Shown: positions 17,675 through 28,427 of the stretch, piece after piece | Position numbering within the stretch: the stretch's first letter is position 1 | Layout of the letters: every line of letters begins with the position of its first letter | Assembly: GCA_009694045.1 (NCBI GenBank) | Contig: SHVY01000027.1 | Location: 1-42,203 of the forward strand | Direction: 5' to 3' | DNA length: 42,203 nt | From: Alphaproteobacteria bacterium | GTDB lineage: Bacteria; Pseudomonadota; Alphaproteobacteria; SP197 | Notes under the pieces: model-generated | Seen by the model: the letters and a program-made list of their open reading frames with translations, nothing else | The model's database searches: none | Told to the model about the DNA's origin: nothing | Translations under genes and position numbers: made by a program

Positions 17675-18672
17675 GCGCTCGCGGCCCGCACCTCGCCGAC
17701 GGCGCGGCCCTGGGTGTTGGTGACGGTGGCAAGGGATGCCGAACCGAGGCGCGCGACGACATCGTCATCGATCGCGCCGAGCCAGCGCAGCAGGTGCAGC
17801 ATGGCGATCTCGTTGGCCCGCCCCGCCCCGTCGTCGATCTTCAGGGCAATGCCGAGGCCCTTGGCGGGAACCGCCGCCGCGAACACGCCCTCGGCGCCCG
17901 ACTTCACGAACACCCGATCGCCCACGATCTCGAGCAGAACCGTGGTGAACCGCCCCGCCCCAGCGTATAGGCGGGGATTCGCCACGATCGCCCCGCGTAG
18001 GCGCCGAATCGCGCTCGCACGCTCGGGCGCCATGCCCGACGGATCGGCGACGCGCGCCATCGCCTGGGCCAGCCCACGCAAGGGAATTCCGAGGGTCGGA
18101 ATGCCGCAGCCATCGACCCCGACCGCGATCCTGGTCACGTCGACCCCGGTCATGTCGCCGATCGCGCGGGTCACCCGTTGCTGCACGGGATGGTCCGGCA
18201 AGGTGTACCCCTTGGTCGGCACCCCCAGATGACGCGCGACCGTCAGAAACCCGGCATGCTTCCCCGAGCAGTTGTTGTGCACCCGGCTCGGCCGCATCCC
18301 CACCCGGATTAGGGCGTCCGCGGCCGGTCGGTCAATCGGCGCATGCGGGCCGCATTCGAGATCGGCCTCGCCCAGTCCGAGCCGCGCCAGCCAGGCCGTG
18401 ACCGCCTCGACATGGGCGGACTCCGCGCTGTGGGACGACGCGGCGAGCGCGAGTTCGCCGTCGCTCACGTTGAAGGCCGCCGCGGCGCCGGTTTCGATCA
18501 GCGGCAGCGCCTGGATGGACTTGATCGCCGAACGGGGGAACGTCGCCTCGTCGACATCGCCCCAGGACGCCCGAAGGCCCCCCTTCGCGTCCAGGACGAC
18601 GGCCCGCCCCGCGTGTCGGCTTTCAACGATGCCGCCGCGGGTGACCTCGACCAGAACCGGATTGGGGGACAT
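17662..18672 (-). CDS. L-asparaginase, Rhizobium etli (ReAV / class 3) type
   Basis: 336 residues of the asparaginase II family (PF06089 type), unrelated to the E. coli enzymes. The catalytic set is complete: Ser48 and Lys51 in [12 protein letters not shown], Cys135 and Lys138 in [12 protein letters not shown] and Cys189 in [10 protein letters not shown]. These positions coincide with the serine-lysine pairs and zinc-binding residues described for R. etli ReAV (numbering from memory). It hydrolyses asparagine to aspartate and ammonia in the cytosol. It diverges from the SpoU methyltransferase gene (43 bases between starts) and is coupled to the exported hydrolase downstream. Confidence 0.93.
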   Translation of the reverse strand: MSPNPVLVEVTRGGIVESRHAGRAVVLDAKGGLRASWGDVDEATFPRSAIKSIQALPLIETGAAAAFNVSDGELALAASSHSAESAHVEAVTAWLARLGLGEADLECGPHAPIDRPAADALIRVGMRPSRVHNNCSGKHAGFLTVARHLGVPTKGYTLPDHPVQQRVTRAIGDMTGVDVTRIAVGVDGCGIPTLGIPLRGLAQAMARVADPSGMAPERASAIRRLRGAIVANPRLYAGAGRFTTVLLEIVGDRVFVKSGAEGVFAAAVPAKGLGIALKIDDGAGRANEIAMLHLLRWLGAIDDDVVARLGSASLATVTNTQGRAVGEVRAASAWLA

Positions 18673-18715
18673 CGTGGGGCTTGCCTCGCGGCGGCGGGAG
18701 CGGCAGCTTCACCGC

Positions 18716-19246
18716 ATGCGCGGATATTTCGGTATCGGAGTCGAAGGTATAAGCAAGCCGATGAACGTCGGCAATCTCTTCCGCTCCGCCCACGCGTTCG
18801 GATCGAGCTTCGTCTTCACCATCGGCGCGGACTTGCCGCGCAACACATCGAAATCCGACACGTCGGAAGCGGCCCTGCAGGTTCCCTACTACCCGTTCTC
18901 GGATCTCGCGGCGTTGCGCTTGCCCAAGGGCTGTTCTCTCGTGGGGGTGGAACTCCGCGACGACGCAACGGCCCTGCCGAATTTCCACCATCCGCGCTGC
19001 GCCGCCTACGTTCTAGGCCGCGAACGTGGCAGCCTCAGTCCCGACCTCGTCGCCATGTGCGATCACCTGGTCAAGATTCCGACAAAGTTCTGCATCAACG
19101 TCGCCTCCGCTGGCGTCGTCGTGATGTACGACCGGTTGATAAGCCTGGGCCGGTTCGCCGGCCGGCCATTGATGGTGGGAGGAGAGCCCGTGCCCTTGCC
19201 GGATCATGTCTTTGGACCGCCGAAGAGCCGCAAGGCCCGACGATGA
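18716..19246 (+). CDS. SpoU/TrmH-family RNA methyltransferase
   Basis: 176 residues of the SPOUT fold, which methylates ribose or base positions in tRNA or rRNA using SAM. Motif 1 is [14 protein letters not shown], motif 2 is [14 protein letters not shown] and motif 3 is [18 protein letters not shown], the knot. The ATG at 18716 opens on the conserved [11 protein letters not shown]; the frame is open further upstream, but that part lies antisense to the asparaginase gene. The exact target cannot be told. The stop overlaps the queF start (ATGA at 19243-19246). Confidence 0.88.
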   Translation: MRGYFGIGVEGISKPMNVGNLFRSAHAFGSSFVFTIGADLPRNTSKSDTSEAALQVPYYPFSDLAALRLPKGCSLVGVELRDDATALPNFHHPRCAAYVLGRERGSLSPDLVAMCDHLVKIPTKFCINVASAGVVVMYDRLISLGRFAGRPLMVGGEPVPLPDHVFGPPKSRKARR

Positions 19247-19699
19247 GCGGGCGCAAGCTTGAACAGCTCGGCGTCAAGGTCCCCCTGCCGGACTCGCCCC
19301 AATCCGCGATCCTCGAGCGCATCGCCAACGCCGACCGTGGCAAGACCTATCTGGTCCGCTTCACCTGCCCGGAGTTCACGTGTATTTGCCCGGTGACGGG
19401 GCAACCCGACTTCGCCCACCTGGTCATCGATTATGACCCGGACCGCTGGCTGGTCGAAAGCAAGTTGCTCAAGTTTTTTTCTCGGGTCCTATCGCAACCA
19501 TGGCGCCTTCCACGAGGCCACGACCCTTGCCATCGCCGACCGCCTCGTCGCCACCTTGAATCCCACCTGGCTGCGGATCGGCGGCTACTGGTATCCGCGA
19601 GGCGGCATGCCGATCGACGTCTTTCACCAGACCGGCGTCCCACCAAAGGGCCTCTGGCTCCCGGATCAGGGAGTTCCATCCTATCGGGGACGGGGCTGA
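19243..19699 (+). pseudogene. queF: NADPH-dependent 7-cyano-7-deazaguanine reductase, frameshifted at a T7 run
   Basis: QueF reduces preQ0 to preQ1 in queuosine biosynthesis. The first frame shows the type I QueF body: [18 protein letters not shown] with catalytic Cys49 and Asp56, then [16 protein letters not shown]. It goes out of phase at TTTTTTT (19474-19480). With six T the reading would be [14 protein letters not shown], the conserved continuation, and this second frame runs intact through [16 protein letters not shown] to TGA at 19699, restoring 151 residues. All catalytic features and both halves look conserved, so this may be a sequencing error, a recent mutation or a slippage site. 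As printed, the first frame runs on with unrelated sequence. Confidence 0.9.
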
Positions 19700-19742
19700 G
19701 CGGACCGAGCATCGAGACTGGAATCCCCTTAATGACACGGGT

Positions 19743-20267
19743 ATGTTCGCCGCCATGTCGAGCCGACTGATTCTCGCCGCCGCCCTCGGCGCTGCATTTC
19801 TTTGGTCCTCGCCGGGTCTGACCCAGACGCCCGAACCGATCGGCGCGTTCGGCGAATGGTCCGCCTATATGTACAAGGATGGCGATACCGACGTCTGCTA
19901 CATGGCCAGCCAGCCCAAGGACGCCAAGGGCGACTACTCGGAGCGTGGCGACATCTGGACCCTCGTCACCCACCGTTCGCAGGGCGAGACCAACGGGTTC
20001 ATCAGCATCATCGCCGGCTACAAGTTCAAGGACGGCGGATCGGTCGCGGTCTCGATTGGCGATAAAGATTTCACCCTGTTCACCGAGGGTGACAAGGCCT
20101 GGGCCAGCACCACCGAGGACGATGCCAAGATCATCACCGCCATGAAGGCCGGAGCCAAGATGGTCGTCACGGGGGCGTCCTGGCGCGGCACCGAGACCGC
20201 CGATACCTATTCGCTGGAAGGCTTCACCAAGGCCTACGAAACCATTCGGAAGTCGTGCGGCCTGTAG
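19743..20267 (+). CDS. Periplasmic IalB-family (invasion-associated locus B) protein
   Basis: 174 residues with a signal peptide: [19 protein letters not shown], then small residues GLTQTP. The mature part has the IalB pattern: [20 protein letters not shown] with a conserved Cys, [33 protein letters not shown], a Lys-Ala segment and [14 protein letters not shown] with a second Cys that could pair with the first. IalB was named from Bartonella but is widespread in free-living alphaproteobacteria, so no virulence role is implied. The start is either 19743 or the ATG at 19755. The function is unknown. Confidence 0.85.
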   Translation: MFAAMSSRLILAAALGAAFLWSSPGLTQTPEPIGAFGEWSAYMYKDGDTDVCYMASQPKDAKGDYSERGDIWTLVTHRSQGETNGFISIIAGYKFKDGGSVAVSIGDKDFTLFTEGDKAWASTTEDDAKIITAMKAGAKMVVTGASWRGTETADTYSLEGFTKAYETIRKSCGL

Positions 20268-20410
20268 TCCTTGGCGGGTTGCACGCTGCCCCCGAGAGCA
20301 TCCAGCGCACGGCGCGGGAGACCCATTCCGGCAACGAGCCACACGGCGAGCGGGCGTGGCAGGCGCTCCTCCGCAAGCTCGACCGCGAAAACCCGCCCTA
20401 CAAACACTAA
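20255..20410 (+). CDS. Possible small ORF (51 codons), uncertain
   Basis: Starting with GTG at 20255 (inside the end of the IalB gene), a frame stays open to TAA at 20408-20410. Its last part, ETHSGNEPHGERAWQALLRK followed by LDRENPPYKH, has amphipathic, protein-like composition, unlike a random GC-rich shadow. No clear ribosome site is seen and no family is recognised. It may be a small protein or the remnant C-terminus of a lost gene. Otherwise the interval 20268-20415 holds nothing I can identify. Confidence 0.2.
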   Translation: MRPVVLGGLHAAPESIQRTARETHSGNEPHGERAWQALLRKLDRENPPYKH

Positions 20411-20415
20411 CCTAC

Positions 20416-22131
20416 TCAGAACGCCGCCGCTCCCGTTGCCCAGGGCGGCCAGGCGCCGGCGGTCATCACGCCCTTGCGGCCGACCGTTAGGGCGACGACC
20501 CGGCCGAAATTGTTGGTTCCCGGAGTCTCTTCCTGCACCACCACCTCATGGCCGATCGCCGCCAGGCGCCGCCGCACAGCCTCGGGGATGCGATTGTCGA
20601 CGCAGGTCTCCCCTCCCTGGCTGTGCACCCGGGGATGGTCCAATGCCGCCTGCACGCCCATGCCGTGGTCGATCACGTTCATCATGGTATGCAACACCCC
20701 GGACTCGATGCGATAGCCGCCCGACCCGCCGCTGGCGAATCGCGGGCGTCCGCCCTTCACCGCGACGATCGCGGGCGCGGCGAACACCGGCATCTTGCCC
20801 GGCCGGATGGCATTCGGATGCTCGGGGCGCGGGTCGAAATTCTGCATCGAGTTGTTGAGGAAGACGCCCACCTCGGGCACGTAGACGAACGAGCCGAACC
20901 CGCCGGACAGGCTGACGATCGCCGAGGCGAGGTTACCTTCGGCGTCGGCCACGACCATCTGGCTGGTACCGTCGCGCCTGGCCGTGGTGGGCGGCGGAAC
21001 CGCCCTGGGCCCCCAGGCGGAATCATCGAATGGCCAGGGGTCGCCGGCGACGACGGGTCGCGGAATCGCCCGCCCCATGCGAATGAGCTTGCGGCGATGG
21101 GCGGCGAATGCCGGGTTGGCCAATCCGTTCACCGGCGCCTTCGCCACGTCGGGGTCACCGTAGTGGGCGATCGAATCGGCGAAGGCGACCGCCAGCGCCT
21201 CGGCCGCCAGATGCCGGTAGGCGAAGGAATGCGGCCCGTGGCGTGCCAGATCGTAGCCCTCGAGGATGTTCAGTGCCTCGTAGGCCACCTGGTCGAAGCA
21301 GGCGATGTAGTCGTGGCCGCGGTAGCGCGCCGGCCGCTCCTCGAGAATCCGCGTCCTGAAATCGCCAAGGTCGGTCGCCGAGAGGATTCCCCCGTTCTTC
21401 GTCACGTAGTCGCCGATCGCCCCGGCCACGGGGCCGCGATGGAATCCGTCGGCGCCATGGGTGGCGATCCGCTTCAGGGTCGCCGCGAGCCGCGAGCCGT
21501 CGAGCCGCTCGAAGTCGTTGGTGTCGTAGGGCGTGCGCGGCAGCCGGCCTCCCGGCAGCAAAACGGCCGCGGTATCGGGCAGGGTCCGGATCGCCGCCTC
21601 GTGCTCGGCGATCGTCAGCTTGAGTTGCCAGTTGAACGGCACGCCGGCCTCGGCCGCGCCTATCGCCGGCTCCAACAGCTTGCGCCAGGGCAGCTTGCCG
21701 CAGGCCGCGTGGGCATCGGCGAGCCCGCGCACCGCGCCCGGAACCGCCGGCGAAAGGAACCCGCGTTCGGCCTTGTGACCTAGGGTCGCCGGGTGGCCAT
21801 AGTAGTGGAAGGGCGCGCTCCGATCGATCGCGTACATGTCGGGGCGGGCCTTGGCCGGCGCTCGCACGTAGGCATCGAACGTGAGGAGCTTGGCGGACCT
21901 CGCGTGCCATACGGACGTGTGGCTGTAGCCGCCCACGCCGCAGCTCGCCGGCTCCACCACGAACCCGACGAACGCCGCCGCGACCAGTCCATCGATGGCG
22001 TTCCCACCCTGGGCGAGGATTTGGATCGCCGCCTCGGCCTCGGCCGGATGGCCCCCCGCCGCCACGCCACGCTGGCCCGCGACTTCACGGCTCGTGTAAA
22101 CCGGCGCGCTCGTCGTCGATCCGCGGATCAT
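20416..22131 (-). CDS. Gamma-glutamyltransferase-like Ntn hydrolase
   Basis: 571 residues of the GGT family, made as one chain that self-cleaves before a Thr. The N-terminal part has GVAAGGHPAEAEAAIQILAQ and GNAIDGLVAAAFV; the cleavage site is Thr389 in RRDGTSQMVVADAEGN; later come LNNSMQNFDPRPEHPN, GKMPVFAAPAIV and GSGGYRIESGV. Typical GGT has TTH at the cleavage site and this one has TSQ, so it may prefer a different amide. No signal peptide is seen, so it may be cytoplasmic. The ATG at 22131 lies 8 bases after the upstream zincin gene, with GAGGGG between. Confidence 0.85.
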   Translation of the reverse strand: MIRGSTTSAPVYTSREVAGQRGVAAGGHPAEAEAAIQILAQGGNAIDGLVAAAFVGFVVEPASCGVGGYSHTSVWHARSAKLLTFDAYVRAPAKARPDMYAIDRSAPFHYYGHPATLGHKAERGFLSPAVPGAVRGLADAHAACGKLPWRKLLEPAIGAAEAGVPFNWQLKLTIAEHEAAIRTLPDTAAVLLPGGRLPRTPYDTNDFERLDGSRLAATLKRIATHGADGFHRGPVAGAIGDYVTKNGGILSATDLGDFRTRILEERPARYRGHDYIACFDQVAYEALNILEGYDLARHGPHSFAYRHLAAEALAVAFADSIAHYGDPDVAKAPVNGLANPAFAAHRRKLIRMGRAIPRPVVAGDPWPFDDSAWGPRAVPPPTTARRDGTSQMVVADAEGNLASAIVSLSGGFGSFVYVPEVGVFLNNSMQNFDPRPEHPNAIRPGKMPVFAAPAIVAVKGGRPRFASGGSGGYRIESGVLHTMMNVIDHGMGVQAALDHPRVHSQGGETCVDNRIPEAVRRRLAAIGHEVVVQEETPGTNNFGRVVALTVGRKGVMTAGAWPPWATGAAAF

Positions 22132-22139
22132 AGTTCCCC

Positions 22140-22544
22140 TCAAGCCTCCTCTTCCAGCCGCGCCATGTCGTCGTCGCTCAGGCCGAAGTGATGACCGATC
22201 TCGTGGATCAGCGTGTTGCGCACGATCGCCTCGAGCGTTTCGCCCGTTTCGCACCAATAGTTCAGCAGAGGTCCGCGAAAAAGGAAGATGCGATCCAGAT
22301 CGTCGCGCACGGTGCCGACGCCCTGCTGGTCGAGCGAAACGCCCTGGTACAGCCCCAGGAGATCGTAGGGGCTCTCCAGCCCCATCTCGTCCACGGTCGC
22401 TTCGTCGGGAAAGTCGGCGATCAGGATGGCGACGCCCCGAACCTTGACCAGCAACGCCTTGGGAATCTCCGCAAGCACCGCGTTGGCGATTCGCTCGAGG
22501 TCCGCCTCGGTCGGCGGCCCGCCGGTGGGGCGCTGTTGGGCCAT
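22140..22544 (-). CDS. Zincin-like metallopeptidase family protein
   Basis: 134 residues. The zinc motif HEIGHHFGLSDDDM (HExxHxxGL) is near the C-terminus, in the position usual for the small minimal zincins of this family (PF06262 type). Preceding text ILIADFPDEATVDEMGLESP, LLGLYQGVSL and RIFLFRGPLL also match. The start at 22544 (MAQQRPTG) is most consistent, though an upstream ATG 48 bases earlier is in frame. It is cytosolic and the substrate is unknown. It is followed directly by the GGT-like gene. Confidence 0.87.
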   Translation of the reverse strand: MAQQRPTGGPPTEADLERIANAVLAEIPKALLVKVRGVAILIADFPDEATVDEMGLESPYDLLGLYQGVSLDQQGVGTVRDDLDRIFLFRGPLLNYWCETGETLEAIVRNTLIHEIGHHFGLSDDDMARLEEEA

Positions 22545-22622
22545 GGGCCGACCATAGCCCGCCTTGCCGAAGGGGCCAAGATCGCCCATATCGAGCGCAA
22601 TGGAGCGAAGGAGAGCCATGGC

Positions 22623-22931
22623 ATGGGAGCAAAGCTCGAGGCGGCGCGGCGTGCCGAGGCCCTGGCCGGCCTTCCGGGCTGGGCCGAGGTCGCGGGGCGC
22701 GATGCGATTCACCGGAGTTTCCGTTTCAAGGACTTCAATGCGGCGTTCGGCTTCATGACCCGGGTGGCCATGAAGGCCGAGCGGATGGATCACCACCCGG
22801 AATGGACGAATGCCTATGGTCGGGTGGACATCACCCTGTCGTCGCACGATGTGAACGGTATCAGCGAACGCGACACGCGACTCGCCCGGTTCATCGATCA
22901 GGCGGCGGAGCATACCGGTGTCCACGGCTAA
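22623..22931 (+). CDS. 4a-hydroxytetrahydrobiopterin dehydratase (pterin carbinolamine dehydratase)
   Basis: 102 residues of the PCD/DCoH family, which dehydrates the carbinolamine left by pterin-dependent hydroxylases; in bacteria it also acts in molybdopterin and other pterin metabolism. The motif MDHHPEWTNAYGRVDITLSS holds the catalytic histidines, and FKDFNAAFGFMTRVAMKAE forms the preceding helix. AAGGAG lies about 10 bases before the ATG at 22623; a nearer ATG at 22618 is out of frame. It diverges from the zincin gene and overlaps the DUF1232 gene by 14 bases. Confidence 0.93.
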   Translation: MGAKLEAARRAEALAGLPGWAEVAGRDAIHRSFRFKDFNAAFGFMTRVAMKAERMDHHPEWTNAYGRVDITLSSHDVNGISERDTRLARFIDQAAEHTGVHG

Positions 22932-23247
22932 GGGGCCGACGGTCCTCGCGGGCTTCTGGGACAAGGTGCGGAGCAACCTGCACCGCGCCCCCTTCCTCGC
23001 GGATGCCCTTGCCGCCTACTACTGCGCCCTCGATACCCGCACCCCCGGCTATGCCAAGGCGACCCTGGTCGCCGCGCTGGGCTACTTCATCGTTCCGACC
23101 GACGTGATCCCCGATTTCGTGGTCGGCTTCGGCTTCACCGACGATGCCACGGTGCTCGCCTTGGCGATCGGCGCCATCGCCCGCCACCTGAAACCCGAGC
23201 ACCGCCAGAAAGCACGCGACTCCCTCGACCGGCTGGCGAAGCCCTAG
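22918..23247 (+). CDS. DUF1232 / YkvA-like small membrane protein
   Basis: 109 residues beginning at GTG 22918. The DUF1232 signature is clear: YYCALDTRTPGYAKATLVAA, LGYFIVPTDVIPDFV, then GFTDDATVLALAIGAIARHL. One or two short hydrophobic stretches (about residues 46-75) suggest membrane attachment. Its function is unknown. It is translationally coupled to the pterin dehydratase. The stop TAG shares the four bases CTAG (23244-23247) with the stop of the convergent DMT transporter. Confidence 0.9.
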   Translation: MSTAKGPTVLAGFWDKVRSNLHRAPFLADALAAYYCALDTRTPGYAKATLVAALGYFIVPTDVIPDFVVGFGFTDDATVLALAIGAIARHLKPEHRQKARDSLDRLAKP

Positions 23248-24167
23248 ACCCCCGTCGGCGCGGCCGGGACCGCCGGAGCGGCGCCGGTCACCCGACGCTG
23301 CACCGCCTCGCGATGCGCGACGTAGACCGAGCTTCCGAGTATCACCGCCGCTCCCACCCAGGTCCACAGGTCCGGGACATCGCCGAACGCGACGAAGCCG
23401 ATGGCCGCAACCATCGGCAGCCGCACATAGTCGAACGGCATCAGCGCCGACGCCTCGGCACAGGCGAAGGCGCGGGTGAAGAAGTAGTGCCCGATCGAGG
23501 CGAACGAGCCCAGGAGGATCAGCCAGATCCAGGCGTCCAGGCTCGGCCACTCCCAGACGAAGAGGGCCGGCACGAACGAGATCGGGGTGATCAGCAGCAC
23601 CTGATAGAACACCAGGGTTCCTGGTGATTCGGTGTCGGTCATCGACTTCATGAGGACGATGGACAACGCCATGCAGGCCGAAGACACGATGGCGGCCATG
23701 CTGGCCACGTCGATCGGCACGGCACCCGGCCGCAGCACGATCATGACCCCGCCGAAACCCACCAGCAGGGCGATGATCCGCCGCGCCCGGATACGCTCCT
23801 TCAGGAGGATCACCGCCGCGACGGTCGCGAACAGGGGTGCGGTAAAGGACAGCGACACCGCGTGGTCGAGCTGGAGCCGCCCCAGGGCCCAGAACCACAG
23901 CAACATGGAGACGAACCCGATCAGCGAGCGCGATACCAGTCCGCCGATGCGCTTGGTCCGGAGGGCGCCGACGCCCTGGCGCGCAAGCCAGGGCAGCATG
24001 ACCACGAGCCCCACGAAATTGCGGAAGAACACGATCTCGAGGCTGTCCAGTTCCGCCGACAGGTGGCGGATCATCGCGTTCATCGAGGCGAAGAACACGC
24101 AGCTCGTCACCAACCAGACGACTCCACGCACGGTATCGTCGCGGATGATCCTGGGGTCGGGTTTCAT
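23244..24167 (-). CDS. DMT-superfamily (EamA) transporter
   Basis: 307 residues with ten hydrophobic helices in two EamA repeats. The first begins GVVWLVTSCVFFASMNAMIR and the second around residue 150. The loops after helices 3 and 8 carry RNFVGLVVMLPWLA and LPMVAAIGFVAFGD. Members export or import amino acids, nucleotides or other small metabolites; the substrate cannot be read from the sequence. The gene diverges from acetoacetyl-CoA synthetase. Confidence 0.9.
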   Translation of the reverse strand: MKPDPRIIRDDTVRGVVWLVTSCVFFASMNAMIRHLSAELDSLEIVFFRNFVGLVVMLPWLARQGVGALRTKRIGGLVSRSLIGFVSMLLWFWALGRLQLDHAVSLSFTAPLFATVAAVILLKERIRARRIIALLVGFGGVMIVLRPGAVPIDVASMAAIVSSACMALSIVLMKSMTDTESPGTLVFYQVLLITPISFVPALFVWEWPSLDAWIWLILLGSFASIGHYFFTRAFACAEASALMPFDYVRLPMVAAIGFVAFGDVPDLWTWVGAAVILGSSVYVAHREAVQRRVTGAAPAVPAAPTGV

Positions 24168-24209
24168 GGCGCCCGGACCTTACGTCCGGAACAAGGCCGT
24201 TGGCCAGCC

Positions 24210-24237
24210 TGGGCAAAGCCGCTTCGCTCGGCGATAA
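24210..24237 (+). promoter_or_regulatory. Candidate sigma-70 promoter for acetoacetyl-CoA synthetase
   Basis: TGGGCA (24210-24215), a 16-base spacer and GATAAT (24232-24237, 5 of 6 matches to TATAAT) lie about 42 bases before the ATG. Upstream, CCGGAC-CTTAC-GTCCGG (24173-24189) is a perfect 6-bp hairpin in the divergent region, possibly an operator. Confidence 0.4.
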
Positions 24238-24278
24238 TGCGCCGCCCTGGGAAGACCAGCATCAATCGGAGGATCGGA

Positions 24279-26231
<1,953 letters not shown>

Positions 26232-26239
26232 CGATCGCC

Positions 26240-26268
26240 GTAGGGGTGGGTCTCGGACCCGTCCCTAC
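26240..26268. terminator. Hairpin between convergent genes (likely two-way terminator or repeat)
   Basis: GTAGGGGTGGGTC (26240-26252) and GACCCGTCCCTAC (26256-26268) form a 13-bp stem with two non-canonical pairs and a 3-base loop. It sits between the convergent acetoacetyl-CoA synthetase and ABC exporter genes and contains the exporter stop codon (26265-26267). There is no U-tract. Similar GTAGGGGCGGGTC palindromes are dispersed in alphaproteobacterial genomes (from memory), so it may be a repeat copy. Confidence 0.5.
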
Positions 26269-28070
26269 ACCTCGCCTCCCAGATCGAACTGCAACCGCGC
26301 GAGGCGGGCGTAGAGGCCGTCCTCGGCCATCAGTTCGGCGTGGGTGCCGGTGGCGACCACCCGGCCGCCGTCCATCACCACGATCCGGTCGGCCTTCAGC
26401 ACCGTCGCCAGGCGGTGGGCGATGACGATAATCGTCCGCCCGACCTTCACCCGCGCCAACGCCGCCTGCACCGCCGCCTCGCTCTCGGAATCGAGGGCGC
26501 TGGTCGCCTCATCCAGCAGCAGGATCGGCGCGTCCCGCAGAATCGCGCGGGCGAGCGCGATGCGCTGCCGCTGGCCGCCGGACAGCCGCACGCCCCGCTC
26601 GCCCAGGAAGGTCGCGAACCCGTCCGGCAAGCGGTCGATGAACGTGTCCGCCGCCGCGGCCTCCGCGGCGCGTCGCACCTCCGCATCCGAGGCGTCGATC
26701 CGGCCATAGCGGATGTTGTCGGCGGCGCTCCCGGCGAAGATCACTGGGTCCTGCGGCACCAGCGCGATGCGCGCCCGCGCATCCTTCGGGTCGGTCCGGC
26801 GCAGGTCGATCCCGTCGATCGCGACGCTTCCGGAATCGGGGTCGTGGAATCGCAGCAGCAGGGCGAAGACGGTCGTCTTGCCCGCCCCCGACGGCCCGAC
26901 GAGGGCGACGGTCTCGCCCGGTGCGACCCGCAGGCTGAACCCATCGAGCGCCGGAGACTTTGGCCGCGCCGGGAAGCGGAACGTGATGTTCTCGAATGCG
27001 ACCGCCCCCTTCGCCGGCAGGGGCATGGCAACGGGGCGATCGGGTGCCGCGATCCCCGGCGCGGTGCCCAACAGCTCGATCAGCCGCTCGGTCGCACCGG
27101 CAGCCCGTTGCAGGTCGCCGACGACCTCGGACAGCGCGCCCACCCCGCTCGCCACCACCACCGCATAGAACACGAAGGCCGAAAGCTGGCCGCCGGTGAT
27201 CCGCCCCGCGAGCACGTCGTGGCCGCCGATCCACAGGACCATGCCGACCGCCCCGAATACCAGGACTATCACCAGGGCGGTCAGCAGGCCACGCGCCCGG
27301 ATACGCTCGACCGCGGTCGCGAAGGCCCGCTCGACCTCGGTGCCGAAGCGCCCGCGCTCGAAGTCCTCGCGGCCGAAGGCCTGCACGGTGCGCACCGCGT
27401 TGACCGATTCCTCGACGCGCGCGCCGACGGCGGCGATCCGGTCCTGGCTCGCGCGCGACAGACGCCGCACGCGGCGGCCGTAGACGACGATCGGCCCCAC
27501 CACCAGGGGCACCACCAGCATCACCAGGGCCGTCAGCTTGAAGCTGGTGACCGACAGCATGGCTACCCCGCCGATCACCAGGATCACGTTGCGCAGCGCC
27601 ATCGACAGGCTGGAGCCGACGACTACCTGCAGGACGGTCGTGTCGGTCACCAGCCGCGACAGGATTTCCCCGGTCTTGGTCGTCTCGAAGTAGCCGACGT
27701 CGAGCGCCAGCACGTGATCGTAGACGTCGCGGCGGATGTCAGCGACGACCCGCTCGCCGATCCACGACACCAGGGTGAAGCGGGCGTAGCTCGCCAGGGC
27801 GAGCAACAGGATGACCCCGAGCAGCGCGAGCAGCGCGGCATTGAGGTACCCGGGATCGGCGGCGGCGAAGCCCTCGTCGACCAGGCGGCGCAAGCCCGCC
27901 CCAAGCCCCAGTACGGTGAGCGCCGCAACGACGAGCGCGAGGAGCGCGCCCGCGACCTGGAGCCGATAGGGCCGCATGTAGCCCAGCACGTGCGCGAGCA
28001 CCCGCAGGTTGGTCTTGGGGGCAGGCGTCGCATCCTGCTCGCCGTTATCGCGCCGCGTCCGGCCCCACAT
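26265..28070 (-). CDS. ABC exporter half-transporter (MsbA-like, permease-ATPase)
   Basis: 601 residues. Residues ~30-320 hold six transmembrane helices and ~345-600 the nucleotide-binding domain: Walker A GPSGAGKTT (392-400), Q-loop VPQDPVIFAG (438-447), signature LSGGQRQRIALARA (496-509), Walker B ILLLDEATSALD (516-527) and the switch His552. All are intact, so it should be an active ATP-driven exporter that works as a dimer. The substrate is unclear: lipid, drug or peptide. The frataxin gene precedes it by 6 bases. Confidence 0.93.
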   Translation of the reverse strand: MWGRTRRDNGEQDATPAPKTNLRVLAHVLGYMRPYRLQVAGALLALVVAALTVLGLGAGLRRLVDEGFAAADPGYLNAALLALLGVILLLALASYARFTLVSWIGERVVADIRRDVYDHVLALDVGYFETTKTGEILSRLVTDTTVLQVVVGSSLSMALRNVILVIGGVAMLSVTSFKLTALVMLVVPLVVGPIVVYGRRVRRLSRASQDRIAAVGARVEESVNAVRTVQAFGREDFERGRFGTEVERAFATAVERIRARGLLTALVIVLVFGAVGMVLWIGGHDVLAGRITGGQLSAFVFYAVVVASGVGALSEVVGDLQRAAGATERLIELLGTAPGIAAPDRPVAMPLPAKGAVAFENITFRFPARPKSPALDGFSLRVAPGETVALVGPSGAGKTTVFALLLRFHDPDSGSVAIDGIDLRRTDPKDARARIALVPQDPVIFAGSAADNIRYGRIDASDAEVRRAAEAAAADTFIDRLPDGFATFLGERGVRLSGGQRQRIALARAILRDAPILLLDEATSALDSESEAAVQAALARVKVGRTIIVIAHRLATVLKADRIVVMDGGRVVATGTHAELMAEDGLYARLARLQFDLGGEV

Positions 28071-28076
28071 GGCGGG

Positions 28077-28400
28077 CTAGGCGATGCGCAGGGGCGCGCC
28101 GGCCAGGGCGGGAAAATCCTCGGCCAGAACATCGGCGAAGGCGCGCCCATCCCGCGTATCCTTCCAGCCGCCCGTCGCCGGGTCTGGGTCGAAGTGCCGG
28201 GCGCCGGACAGGGGCGATGACAGCCAGATCTGCCGATTGGGCCCGTGCTTGTTCACCAGGAGCTGTCGACCGTCGGCGAACTCGACCATCAAGACCCCGC
28301 CCTGCAGATCGGCGTCGACGTCGGCCCCCGACTCCTCGATCGCCTCGAGTAGGCGCGTGAGCAGGGCGTCGGCCGCCCGTTCGAACCCTGATTCTTCCAT
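28077..28400 (-). CDS. cyaY: Iron donor protein CyaY (bacterial frataxin)
   Basis: 107 residues, the usual frataxin size. The acidic N-terminal helix (FERAADALLTRLLEAIEESG with DVDADLQGG) binds iron, and the sheet signature VNKHGPNRQIWLSSPLSGA followed by ARHFD and DGRAFADVLAED is diagnostic. It regulates iron-sulfur cluster assembly on IscU/IscS. No isc genes are near. It sits between an ABC importer permease and an ABC exporter. Confidence 0.94.
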   Translation of the reverse strand: MEESGFERAADALLTRLLEAIEESGADVDADLQGGVLMVEFADGRQLLVNKHGPNRQIWLSSPLSGARHFDPDPATGGWKDTRDGRAFADVLAEDFPALAGAPLRIA

Positions 28401-28427
28401 TCCCGCCCCGAAGATGCGGCGGAGAAC

